From Betaproteobacteria bacterium (GTDB lineage: Bacteria > Pseudomonadota > Gammaproteobacteria > Burkholderiales > Casimicrobiaceae), in assembly GCA_005888865.1 (NCBI GenBank), contig VBCL01000017.1:1-22687 (forward strand): DNA of 22,687 bases, given 5' to 3'. The notes under the pieces are model-generated. The model made no database searches, was not told the DNA's origin, and saw only the letters and a program-made list of their open reading frames with translations. The position numbers and the translations under genes were made by a program. Shown here piece after piece: positions 1 to 7,069 of this stretch. Within the stretch, counting starts at the first letter, position 1; each line of letters begins with the position of its first letter.

Positions 1-2
1 CC

Positions 3-77
3 CTGGTCGAGCTCGACATCGTCGATTCGCTCGAATTCCTCGTTCCTGCATCGAAGGCTCAGCACACTAGACCATGA
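3..77 (+). CDS. C-terminal end of an unidentified upstream gene (partial)
   Basis: An open frame enters from the left edge and ends at a TGA whose last bases overlap the next start codon (ATGA at 74-77). The 24 visible residues (LVELDIVDSLEF... ending QHTRP) have coding-like composition, with acidic and hydrophobic residues alternating. Nothing in them identifies a family. The ATGA overlap suggests that this gene and the DUF6328 gene after it are translationally coupled in one transcript. The alternative is that this is chance open frame, since only 75 bases are visible. Confidence 0.4.
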   Translation: MVELDIVDSLEFLVPASKAQHTRP

Positions 78-586
78 CAGCTCAAAGGCACCAAGCCACT
101 CGGCCCGAATCCGCCGAAAAATGGGAGCACGCGGCGCACGAGGAAGCACGGATGGTACTGCCCGGCATCCAGACGCTGTTCGGGTTTCAACTGATTGCCG
201 TGTTCAACGCACGCTTCAGCGAACTCGACACAGGCGACCGCGTCGTTCATCTTTCGGCGCTGGTGCTGATCGCGCTGGCCATCGCGCTCATCATGACCCC
301 GGCGGCGTATCACCGGATTTCCGAGCAGGGGAGAACGTCGGTCTATTTCACGAAGCTGGCATCGACGCTCATCGCCGCCGCGATGCTGCCCCTGCTCATC
401 GGGCTCAGCCTGGACATCTACGTCGTGACGCGAATCGCCATGGACAGCCGCGACGTCTGGCCCGGTGCTCTCGTGGCCAGCGCCGCGTTTGCAGTGTTCG
501 TGAGTTTATGGATTGCGTTCCCGTATTGGCACCGGTCTCACCCTCCAAAAGCGAAGGCACGACTACCGGCTGGAGCCGATTCGTAA
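74..586 (+). CDS. DUF6328 family integral membrane protein
   Basis: A 170-residue protein of a family without known function, recognised as DUF6328 from its overall pattern. The N-terminal ~25 residues are polar. Then come four hydrophobic segments: about 28-46 (LPGIQTLFGFQLIAVFNARF), 60-78, 96-118 and 132-152. The loop between the second and third carries a PAAYHRI stretch typical of the family. It should sit in the cytoplasmic membrane. There is no clear Shine-Dalgarno sequence before the ATG, but the start overlaps the preceding stop, so translation by coupling is likely. It converges on the DUF6496 gene with only 24 bases between the two stops. The nearby small genes (DUF6496, DUF3175, PfpI) suggest a stress-related neighbourhood, which is inference only. 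Confidence 0.8.
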   Translation: MTAQRHQATRPESAEKWEHAAHEEARMVLPGIQTLFGFQLIAVFNARFSELDTGDRVVHLSALVLIALAIALIMTPAAYHRISEQGRTSVYFTKLASTLIAAAMLPLLIGLSLDIYVVTRIAMDSRDVWPGALVASAAFAVFVSLWIAFPYWHRSHPPKAKARLPAGADS

Positions 587-610
587 CGCACCGGAGCAAG
601 CGCGGACTCT

Positions 611-1108
611 TTACCCGCGATGTTTGGCTCGCGTACGGGCCGCCTTCTTCGCGGCCCCCGAACGGCCCGCGGCGCCCTTGGTCGTGACCGCCTTGCGTGC
701 TGCCGCGGAACGAGCCGAGGCACCGCGCTTCGAGGCGGCCGAGCGGGCCTGGCGAGCAAGCGCGCCCTTGGACGCCGAACCGCGACCTTCGCGTTTGAGT
801 GCCCCCGTGACGGCCCGCGACCGGGTGCGAGACGTCGAGTGCGGATGCGCGCCAGCCGCGAGATTGCGCTGGGCGTTGCGCACCGTTCGCTTGGAGGTCG
901 TGCCTTCCTTCGGCGGGCGCAACCGCACGCCGGCGCGACGCGCCTTGGACAGCCCGATCGCAATGGCCTGCTTGGGCGATCGCGCTCCGTGCTTGCCTTC
1001 GCGTACATGATGCATCTCTTCCTTCACGAATTCGCCAGCCTGGGTACTCGCTGACTTCCCTTGCCGTCTGTCCTGCTTCGCACGTTCAATGGTCTGACGT
1101 CTGGGCAT
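611..1108 (-). CDS. DUF6496 domain protein with histone-H1-like basic tail
   Basis: A 165-residue, strongly basic protein of unknown function. Residues 1 to about 66 form the conserved DUF6496 block, with the motifs RQTIERAKQDRRQGKS, STQAGEFVKEEM, REGKHGARSPKQAIAIGLSK and ARRAGV. Residues 67-165 are a low-complexity tail rich in Lys, Arg, Ala and Ser, with patches such as AAARKAV and GAAKKAARTRAKHRG. This resembles bacterial histone-H1-like or AlgP-type tails and would be expected to bind nucleic acid. The open frame reaches back to 1288, but I chose the ATG at 1108 because GGAGG lies five bases upstream and the family begins here. It is divergent from the DUF3175 gene. DNA binding is inferred from composition, not shown. 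Confidence 0.8.
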   Translation of the reverse strand: MPRRQTIERAKQDRRQGKSASTQAGEFVKEEMHHVREGKHGARSPKQAIAIGLSKARRAGVRLRPPKEGTTSKRTVRNAQRNLAAGAHPHSTSRTRSRAVTGALKREGRGSASKGALARQARSAASKRGASARSAAARKAVTTKGAAGRSGAAKKAARTRAKHRG

Positions 1109-1425
1109 CCTTACCTCCGACATGGTGGGTTGTGGAAATGGCGACGGCATCCGGTTTCCGCCGAATGCCGTGCGAAACCGCGTGCGTGCATGCCGAGATC
1201 CTTGTGCATGGTCGCGGGAGGTGCGCAAGAATCTCAAACTCTCGCGCGGCAGGAGTTTCCCGCCGCGTCTGCGCAGATCGCATCCCACTCTCCGCTAGCC
1301 TCGGTCATAGAGGTTTGGCACAGGGGCCTCCCAAGAGTTCGGGTGTTTGCCTCGCCTCGACATTCGCGGATCAAACCAATCGTGATCGTGGTCGAATTTA
1401 TCTTTGGCACGACAAGGAGGCGTCC
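1109..1425. other. Divergent intergenic region between DUF6496 and DUF3175 genes
   Basis: These 317 bases separate two divergently read genes and must hold both promoters. I see the two ribosome binding sites at its ends (GGAGG on the minus strand near 1114-1118, AAGGAGG at 1414-1420) but no convincing sigma-70 pair in either direction. TGGCAC occurs at 1317-1322 and 1405-1410, but the second half of a sigma-54 element is missing in both. No RNA gene, repeat or credible additional reading frame was recognised. Confidence 0.5.
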
Positions 1426-1737
1426 ATGCGCAAGGCAAAGACGACATCGGGCCGGGCAAGCTCACGAACCGGTCGCTACTGGTCCGCAGCGGTCACCCGA
1501 CATAGCGACGCGATGACGATCGCGAAAGGGGTATTCCAGCGGGACGATCCGAACTCGATCGCGCGTTCGCTCAAGCGAGCTGCGGAGCACAGCAACCGCC
1601 GCAAATCGAGCCCCTTCAGGTCGGCGATATCGCTCCTGAATTTTTACATCAACCGGGCTGGCAAGAATCTGCCTGCCAGACGGAGAAACATACTCGAGCG
1701 CGCGAAAGGTGCATTGCGCAGTCTCTACGGCAAGTAA
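1426..1737 (+). CDS. DUF3175 domain-containing protein
   Basis: A 103-residue basic protein of a family without assigned function. The diagnostic pattern is visible: WSAAVTRHSDAM, then GVFQRDDPNSIARSLKRAAEHS, RRKSSPFRSAISLLNFYINRAGKNLP and ARRRNILERAKGALR. The family is usually about 95-110 residues, so this is full length. There is no signal peptide or membrane segment, so it is probably cytoplasmic. The frame is open from 1132, but AAGGAGG at 1414-1420 sits five bases before the ATG at 1426, which settles the start. The gene lies between the DUF6496 gene, read away from it, and the PfpI-like gene 69 bases downstream in the same direction. It may be co-transcribed with the latter. Confidence 0.85.
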   Translation: MRKAKTTSGRASSRTGRYWSAAVTRHSDAMTIAKGVFQRDDPNSIARSLKRAAEHSNRRKSSPFRSAISLLNFYINRAGKNLPARRRNILERAKGALRSLYGK

Positions 1738-1806
1738 TCCAGGACTAGGTCGTAAGGGCCGAAAACCCGACGGAGTGGTTCAAAGCAAAATTGGATGGAG
1801 ACATCG

Positions 1807-2499
1807 ATGTCCGAACACAAGGTACGTGAACACCTCGAACAAGCGGAGCGGAAGCAGAAGAAGTCGAAGCCTCGCAATCCCGAGCGTCCGCAGCGCGAAG
1901 CAAAGGGTGAGATGAAGGGCGAGACGAAGTCTCTCAAGGGCAAGCATGTCGCGATCCTGGCCACCGATGGCTTCGAGCAGTCGGAGCTCACCGATACGCG
2001 CGACGCGCTCGACCGTGCCGGCGCGACGACGACCGTGATCGCGCCTCATGCCGGGGCGATCAAGGGCTGGCAGATGAAGGACTGGGGTGACGAAGTCGAC
2101 GTGGACCTGACCCTGGACAAGGCGCACGCGGACGATTACGACGCGCTGCTCCTGCCCGGAGGCGTGCTGAACCCCGACAAATTGCGGACCGACACCAGCG
2201 CGGTAACCTTCGTGCGCTCGTTCTTCGAGGCGGAAAAACCTGTAGCAGCCATCTGTCACGGCCCCATGATGTTGATCGAGGCCGACGTCCTGCACGGCCG
2301 GCGCGTGACCTCGTGGCCCTCGTTGCGAACCGACATCCGCAATGCCGGCGCCCAATGGAGCGACGAGGAAGTGGTCGTCGATCGCGGACTCGTGACCAGC
2401 CGCAAGCCCGCCGACATCCCTGCGTTCAACCGAAAGATGATCCAGGAATTCGCGGAATCTGCAGTGAGCACGCGGACCGACCGCAGCACGATCGAATGA
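1807..2499 (+). CDS. PfpI/DJ-1 family protein (type 1 glutamine amidotransferase-like)
   Basis: A 230-residue member of the PfpI/YhbO branch of the DJ-1 superfamily, proteins tied to protease, chaperone or deglycase activity and general stress. The domain covers residues 46-220. Visible landmarks are DGFEQSEL with Glu57, LLLPGG (115-120), and the nucleophile elbow AICHGP with Cys150-His151. About 45 lysine/arginine/glutamate-rich residues precede the domain, whereas the typical family protein starts almost at the first strand. The ATG at 1807 is preferred over 1795 because GGAG lies six bases before it. The exact activity cannot be read from the sequence, as deglycase assignments in this family are disputed. 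Confidence 0.87.
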   Translation: MSEHKVREHLEQAERKQKKSKPRNPERPQREAKGEMKGETKSLKGKHVAILATDGFEQSELTDTRDALDRAGATTTVIAPHAGAIKGWQMKDWGDEVDVDLTLDKAHADDYDALLLPGGVLNPDKLRTDTSAVTFVRSFFEAEKPVAAICHGPMMLIEADVLHGRRVTSWPSLRTDIRNAGAQWSDEEVVVDRGLVTSRKPADIPAFNRKMIQEFAESAVSTRTDRSTIE

Positions 2500-2586
2500 G
2501 CCGGATCGAGTAGTTGCGGCCTGCTTCAGGCGGGAGCGGGAGAATTAGCCCGCATCGCCTAGATCTCGTTCGCGGGTCGCGGCAGG

Positions 2587-2605
2587 GCGGGATAGTTCCT
2601 CCCGC
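2587..2605. other. Short inverted repeat between the PfpI-like and oxygenase genes
   Basis: GCGGGA at 2587-2592 pairs with TCCCGC at 2600-2605 across a seven-base loop. It lies about 90 bases after the PfpI-like stop. There is no T-run behind it, so it is at best a weak terminator or processing hairpin. The rest of 2500-2660 shows nothing I can name. Confidence 0.25.
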
Positions 2606-2663
2606 GAGCACGTCGAGATGCCCGGCCGCGCCTACGTTGCCGATTTCCGCAGCCATATGCAGA

Positions 2664-2698
2664 AGGAAGAAGGGACGATTCTTCCTCTGGCATATAAT
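2664..2698 (+). promoter_or_regulatory. Candidate promoter with an operator-like inverted repeat before the 2OG oxygenase gene
   Basis: A perfect TATAAT lies at 2693-2698, 32 bases before the GTG chosen as the oxygenase start. No good -35 hexamer is found at 16-18 bases. In its place sits a perfect 8-bp inverted repeat, AGGAAGAA (2664-2671) and TTCTTCCT (2679-2686), with a seven-base spacer. An activator or repressor binding there would explain the poor -35. This is inferred from position and symmetry only. Confidence 0.4.
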
Positions 2699-2730
2699 AC
2701 TTTGCTCGCCGATGACGAGGGCAGCGGCAG

Positions 2731-3732
2731 GTGAGTTGTCGCGGCTCGCCGGCCGGGGCGATGCAGCCAGCCCATACGACAATGAAACTCACTGTCCAGC
2801 AGCCAAGCGCGCGCGAGATCAAGATCAAGCTGCTGCTCGCCGGCGGTCAGTCGGCGGCACTCGTCGTGCCGCCCGAGCATCCCGTGCTTGCGCAGCTTCT
2901 CGCGGCAGTCGCCGGCGCCGACGGTGGCTCGCACGCCCCTCATCCGTCGGTGTTCCAGATTCCGATGGAAGGCGGCCGAGCGTCGCTCGCCTTCGCCGCG
3001 CACCAACTCGTCGGGGTGATCACCGATCCTGCCGTACTGATCCACGGCGATGCGCCGAGCGATGCGGACGTGGCAGTCCGGGTTCCGTCGTCTGCCGTGG
3101 CCGCCGCGGCGGCAGCCACGGGTGCCGCGCAAGACCAGGGCGCTCTGGTGCGTCATCCGGTCGTGCAGATCGACTCGTTCCTCACGGGCTCCGAACTCGC
3201 GTGGCTGATGCAGCTGGTCTTTGCCGCAGAGAGCGCCTTCGTGCCGGCGCGCGTCAGCGACAACAAGGAAGACTACCGCCACTCGTTCATGATGAGCGCC
3301 CCGGATGCGTTGAAGCAACTCTTCGTCTCGAAGATCAATGCCGTCATGCCCGAGGTGATGCCGCAACTGCGCCTGGGCCGATTCGCCGTCGGAGCGATCG
3401 ATTGCCAGGTGACCGCGAGCGTCGACGGCAGCTATTTCAAGGTCCATACCGACGCGGGCGTGAATGAGACCTACAAGCGGCAATTCACTTACGTGTACTA
3501 CTTCAACCGCGAGCCGAAAGGCTTCACCGGCGGTGAGCTTCGCGTCTACGACGACACGATTCGCAACGGCAAGCTTGTGGCGACCGAGTCCTACCAGTTG
3601 ATCGAGCCGCGACACAACAGCATCGTATTCTTCCAGGCGGCCATCATGCACGAGGTGATGCCCGTGCACGTTCCCTCGAAGCAATTTCGCGACTCGCGCT
3701 TCACCGTCAACGGCTGGATCGAACGCGAGTGA
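2731..3732 (+). CDS. 2OG-Fe(II) oxygenase (prolyl 4-hydroxylase-like)
   Basis: A non-haem iron dioxygenase that should couple 2-oxoglutarate decarboxylation to hydroxylation of an unknown substrate. The catalytic domain is residues 145-330. The iron ligands appear as VHTD (His239, Asp241) and IMHEV (His307), and Arg323 in DSRFTVNGW is placed to bind 2-oxoglutarate. The YYFNREPKGFTGGELRVYDD block is typical of the 2OG-FeII_Oxy_3/P4Hc type. The first ~140 residues are alanine-rich and unfamiliar; a poly-Ala stretch (122-129) separates them from the catalytic part. The start is uncertain. GTG 2731 has GAGGG nine bases upstream; ATG 2782 lacks a clear ribosome site but would remove 17 unremarkable residues. 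It converges on the protease gene 45 bases away. Confidence 0.85.
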   Translation: MSCRGSPAGAMQPAHTTMKLTVQQPSAREIKIKLLLAGGQSAALVVPPEHPVLAQLLAAVAGADGGSHAPHPSVFQIPMEGGRASLAFAAHQLVGVITDPAVLIHGDAPSDADVAVRVPSSAVAAAAAATGAAQDQGALVRHPVVQIDSFLTGSELAWLMQLVFAAESAFVPARVSDNKEDYRHSFMMSAPDALKQLFVSKINAVMPEVMPQLRLGRFAVGAIDCQVTASVDGSYFKVHTDAGVNETYKRQFTYVYYFNREPKGFTGGELRVYDDTIRNGKLVATESYQLIEPRHNSIVFFQAAIMHEVMPVHVPSKQFRDSRFTVNGWIERE

Positions 3733-3738
3733 CGCGGG

Positions 3739-3755
3739 CGTAGCCTGCGTCGAGC
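3739..3755. repeat. 17-bp dispersed repeat, copy 1 (between convergent genes)
   Basis: CGTAGCCTGCGTCGAGC lies just after the oxygenase stop, and the identical 17 bases recur at 14988-15004. Both copies sit in short gaps between converging genes. Similar short GTAGCCTG...GAGC elements are, from memory, common in intergenic DNA of beta- and gammaproteobacteria. The flanks of the two copies differ. Confidence 0.55.
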
Positions 3756-3777
3756 ACGGAGCGTCGGTGCGCGAGCG

Positions 3778-5916
3778 TTAGATCGGTGTGCAGAAGATCA
3801 CCTGGTTCGGTCCGAAGCCCTGCGGGACCCAGGCGCGGTTGATCATCGCCCGGCGCACCGACAGGTCGATGCTGTGGCGCTGGCTGGCGTCCTGACGATT
3901 GTCGAAGAAGCGGTACGCCGGCAGCGTTCCCGCCGGGCAAGCGCCGGCGGCGTCGGGCAGCAACACGTAGAACGCCGCCTGCAACTCCAGCGTCCAGGCC
4001 CCCGGCCAGTGGGCGATGATGAACTGGCACTCCGTCGCGTCGGCCGTGAAGTAATGCGAGTCGATCAGCGGGAGGCCGCTGAAGAAGCGGCACACCGGCA
4101 CGGCGGTGATCGGCGCTAGCAGCGGGTCGGTCCAGGCGTAGAACAGCTCGCCGGTGCGCTTCCACGTCGCGCTGAATAACGCATCGACGACTGCGACCTC
4201 GGCCGGACTCGCCGACAGGAAGTAATGATCCTTGTCGGCGCGATAGTATTCGATGACCGGCACCGTGCCGGGCGGCGCCGTGCCCGTTCCCGGGAGGGTG
4301 CTCTGGAGCGCGAGGCTGGCATCGAGCAGGCCCGAGCCGCATGCGCTGCTGACGCCGCATGCCGTGCCGAGCGGGAAGCTGCGTGTCGTGCCGGTGATGA
4401 TGTCCTGGATGCGTCCGGGTGTCAGGTTGGGGTTGCGCGCGATCATCAGCGACGCCGTTGCGGCAACGTACGGAGCAGCAAAGCTCGTTCCGACGGCGAA
4501 CTCGTAGTCCGGGTTGCCGGGACCGGCACTGCCATCGTTCCCGGTCGACACGATCCAGTCGGCCATTGCACCGTCGCCTCCGGGTGCGGACAGATCGATG
4601 CGCCTGCCGAAGTTCGAGTAGCTGGTGATGTCGCCCTGGCGCGTGTTCGCGCTGACGGTGATCACGCCACTGCAATTCGCAGGAGAAAAGTTGCTGGCAT
4701 CTTCGCTGGCATTGCCCGCCGCGGCGACGATGACCGTGCCCTGCGCCAACGCGGTGTTGACCGCGTCCTGAAACGCCTGCGGACACGAGCCAAGGCCGCC
4801 CAGGCTCATATTGATGACGCGGGCGGGGTTGGGATTCGGCGGCACGCCGGCGACCGGCACTCCGGCGGCCCACAGTATGCCGTCGAGAATGTCGTCGAAG
4901 GTCCCGCCGCATTTCCCGAGCGCGCGCACCGGCAGTATCCTGGCGTTCCAGTCGAGGCCCGCGATGCCCACGCCGTTGTCGGAGTTGGCGGCGATGAGGC
5001 CGCTGACGAACGTACCGTGGAAGAAGCTGGGCTCGGCGGGGGCGCCGTCGCCGCACTCGTTGTCGCCGGTCCCGTCGCCCGGATCGCTCGGGTCCGAATC
5101 GCGGCCATTACCGTCTTTGGCCATCACCGGATCGCTGATGAAGTCGTAGCCCGGCAAGATTCGGCCGGCGAGATCGGGGTGCGCCGTGATGCCGGTGTCG
5201 ATCACCGCGACCGTGACGCCGGGGCTGCCGATCTGCAGGTCCCACGCCGTGGGGGCATTGACCCCGCCCGAGCCGGCCGAGAGCGCCCATTGCTTGCTGA
5301 AAAGCGGATCGTTCGGAACGCGGGTTGGAAGGACGCGGCGCGCCGGATCGGCGTACTGCACCGCGGTGTCGATCTGCAGTTGCTCGGCCATGCCGGCCAG
5401 CAGGTCTTCGGGCACCGGTTCGGCGAGCGCGAGCACCCAGACGCTGCCGATCTGACGCTCGACCGCCAGCGGTAGCCCGACCAGGTCCGTCCAGCGCGGC
5501 AGAAGCACGCTCCAGTCGGGTGTGGCGTCGCCGACAAGCCGCACCATCAACTTGCGCCCCTGGAACGGACTCAGGCTTAGCGCTTTGGCGGTGGGCGCTG
5601 CCGGTTCGATCGTTTCCGCCCACAGCACGCTCCGGTCGTCTCGAAGCTTGCGCAACAGGGCCTTGGCATCGGCAGGGGAGAGTGGCTGGCCGAGCGCGAA
5701 TTCGAGGCCGCCGGTCCGCGTGGTTGCGGATAAGGTCAAGGGCACGCCGGCGAGCGCCTGCAGCCTGGCGAGCGCGTCGGGCGGCAGCACCCCCGCAGGT
5801 GCAGCGTACGGATGCAGCATCAGCCGGATCCGGACGACGTCCTGTGCGCTCGCTGCCGCGGCGAATCCCGCGAGCAGGCACGCCAGACCCAGGCGACACC
5901 ATGGTCGTTGCAGCAT
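3778..5916 (-). CDS. Secreted S8 (subtilisin-like) serine peptidase with C-terminal DUF5648-type region
   Basis: A 712-residue predicted extracellular protease. A signal peptide (MLQRPWCRLGLACLLAGF, then AAAASA before Gln25) is followed by a propeptide-like region to about 220. The catalytic domain is about 225-545. The triad is complete: Asp240 (AVIDTGI), His300 (FFHGTFVSG) and Ser478 (GTSFAAP), with oxyanion Asn402 (AAAGN). Several cysteine pairs suggest disulphides. From about residue 554 the pattern EYYRADKDHYFLSA, CRFFSG, SHYFTADATEC and YRFFD is that of DUF5648 repeats, found on secreted proteins. The start at 5916 has GGGGGAG six bases upstream, so the longer frame to 5940 was rejected. 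It is monocistronic with its own promoter. Confidence 0.93.
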   Translation of the reverse strand: MLQRPWCRLGLACLLAGFAAAASAQDVVRIRLMLHPYAAPAGVLPPDALARLQALAGVPLTLSATTRTGGLEFALGQPLSPADAKALLRKLRDDRSVLWAETIEPAAPTAKALSLSPFQGRKLMVRLVGDATPDWSVLLPRWTDLVGLPLAVERQIGSVWVLALAEPVPEDLLAGMAEQLQIDTAVQYADPARRVLPTRVPNDPLFSKQWALSAGSGGVNAPTAWDLQIGSPGVTVAVIDTGITAHPDLAGRILPGYDFISDPVMAKDGNGRDSDPSDPGDGTGDNECGDGAPAEPSFFHGTFVSGLIAANSDNGVGIAGLDWNARILPVRALGKCGGTFDDILDGILWAAGVPVAGVPPNPNPARVINMSLGGLGSCPQAFQDAVNTALAQGTVIVAAAGNASEDASNFSPANCSGVITVSANTRQGDITSYSNFGRRIDLSAPGGDGAMADWIVSTGNDGSAGPGNPDYEFAVGTSFAAPYVAATASLMIARNPNLTPGRIQDIITGTTRSFPLGTACGVSSACGSGLLDASLALQSTLPGTGTAPPGTVPVIEYYRADKDHYFLSASPAEVAVVDALFSATWKRTGELFYAWTDPLLAPITAVPVCRFFSGLPLIDSHYFTADATECQFIIAHWPGAWTLELQAAFYVLLPDAAGACPAGTLPAYRFFDNRQDASQRHSIDLSVRRAMINRAWVPQGFGPNQVIFCTPI

Positions 5917-5985
5917 GACGGACTCCCCCGATTTCCACACCCGGTCGGCGCCCCGCCTCTCGCCGCCCCCGGTGCAGGTCGGGGC

Positions 5986-6014
5986 ATCCTACACAATGAC
6001 AATGGAATTGTCAG
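5986..6014 (-). promoter_or_regulatory. Promoter of the S8 protease gene with an overlapping palindrome
   Basis: On the minus strand CTGACA (6014-6009) and TAGGAT (5991-5986) are separated by exactly 17 bases, a reasonable sigma-70 pair giving a leader of about 60 bases to the ATG at 5916. A perfect inverted repeat, TGACAAT (5997-6003) and ATTGTCA (6007-6013) around a three-base centre, covers the -35 and the upstream spacer. That is where a repressor would bind. The regulator is not identifiable from the sequence. Confidence 0.55.
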
Positions 6015-6112
6015 CCCGAACCGCGGCGAAGCCGGCAGGAACCGGGGTTCCTTGTGGAAAAGCGACATCGCGAGCGGCGACCGTCGCTTGGGCGCCGCAA
6101 TGGCGGCAGGAA

Positions 6113-6943
6113 TCAGGTTTCTGCGGTCAGCGGCCGGCTCACCGGAGGGAGCGATTCGCGATACGGCGAGAGCAATTTGACCATTTGCGCGAAAATCCGC
6201 GGATTTGCGGCAATTATCTGTCCGCCGTAAAGATATTCCGCGTCACCCGCCAGATCGCCGACCAGCCCGCCCGCCTCGAGGATCAGGAGGCTCCCGGCCG
6301 CCACGTCCCAGGGATTGAGACCGACTTCCCAGAATCCGTCGTAGTAGCCCGCTGCGACGTAGGCGAGGTCGAGCGCCGCCGCGCCGGGACGCCGGATGCC
6401 GGCGGCTTCGATCGTCATGGTGCGCATCATGCGCATGTACGCATCGAGGTGCTCACCGTGACGGTAGGGAAACCCGGTGCCGATCAGGCATTCCTTGAGG
6501 TGCTGCCGGCGCGAGACGCGCATGCGGCGGTCGTTGAGGAACGCGCCGCGGCCGCGCGTCGCGGTGAAAAGGTCGTTATGCACCGGATCGTAGACGACCG
6601 CCTGCGTGATCTGACCCTTGTGCTGGAGCGCGATCGACACGCAGTATTGTGGAAAACCGTGCAGAAAGTTGGTCGTGCCGTCGAGTGGATCGATGATCCA
6701 CACGTGCTCCGCTGCGGCGTTGGAGCCTTTCGCGGTGCCTTCCTCTGCTAGAATCGCGTGATTCGGATAGGTCGCGTGCAGTGTCTCGACAATCGCGGCC
6801 TCCGCCGCGCGGTCGACTTCGCTGACGAAGTCCTTGGGGCCCTTGGTCGTGACGGTCAGCAAGTCGAGGTCGCGGGCGCCGCGATTGATGACGCTGCCGG
6901 CGCGGCGCGCGGCCTTGACCGCGGTCGTAAGCATCGGATGCAT
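6113..6943 (-). CDS. suhB: Inositol-1-monophosphatase family protein SuhB
   Basis: A 276-residue Mg2+-dependent phosphatase of the inositol monophosphatase family. In E. coli SuhB also acts in rRNA transcription antitermination. The metal-binding motifs are intact: Glu67 in AEEG, WIIDPLDGTTNFLHG with Asp85 and Asp88, and NPWDVAAG with Asp213. Length and start (MHPML, near-universal in the family) are normal. There is no strong Shine-Dalgarno sequence before the ATG. It is divergent from trmJ with 126 bases between, while in E. coli suhB and trmJ are also neighbours, next to iscR. This conserved adjacency supports the assignment. Whether the main role here is metabolic or in ribosome synthesis cannot be told. 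Confidence 0.95.
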   Translation of the reverse strand: MHPMLTTAVKAARRAGSVINRGARDLDLLTVTTKGPKDFVSEVDRAAEAAIVETLHATYPNHAILAEEGTAKGSNAAAEHVWIIDPLDGTTNFLHGFPQYCVSIALQHKGQITQAVVYDPVHNDLFTATRGRGAFLNDRRMRVSRRQHLKECLIGTGFPYRHGEHLDAYMRMMRTMTIEAAGIRRPGAAALDLAYVAAGYYDGFWEVGLNPWDVAAGSLLILEAGGLVGDLAGDAEYLYGGQIIAANPRIFAQMVKLLSPYRESLPPVSRPLTAET

Positions 6944-7025
6944 GATCGCCGAAATCCAGTGGGTGCCGGGTGCCTTCGGACTGCTCGCGCCGGGCGTTGA
7001 AGGCCGGGCAAACCGCGCATTCTAC

Positions 7026-7061
7026 GCGCATTTCCTTGCGCATTTCCGTGCGCACTTCGGT
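7026..7061. repeat. Three 12-bp tandem repeats in the suhB-trmJ gap
   Basis: Three adjacent units, GCGCATTTCCTT, GCGCATTTCCGT and GCGCACTTCGGT, run from 7026 to 7061 and end nine bases before the trmJ start. The unit of about one helical turn would place repeated sites on one DNA face. It could be a regulatory array or a simple slippage product. Confidence 0.6.
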
Positions 7062-7069
7062 GCCGTCCC

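Noticed and set aside
513..1010. Plus-strand frame opposite the DUF6496 gene
   Set aside because: The minus-strand gene has a family match and a strong ribosome site; this frame has neither.
1317..1420. Sigma-54-like TGGCAC elements upstream of the DUF3175 gene
   Set aside because: The required GC of the -12 element is not at the correct spacing in either copy.
4225..5475. Long plus-strand open frame opposite the S8 protease gene
   Set aside because: It is antisense to a gene with a complete catalytic triad and signal peptide; its Arg/Ala/Asp-rich product is typical of GC-rich shadow frames.
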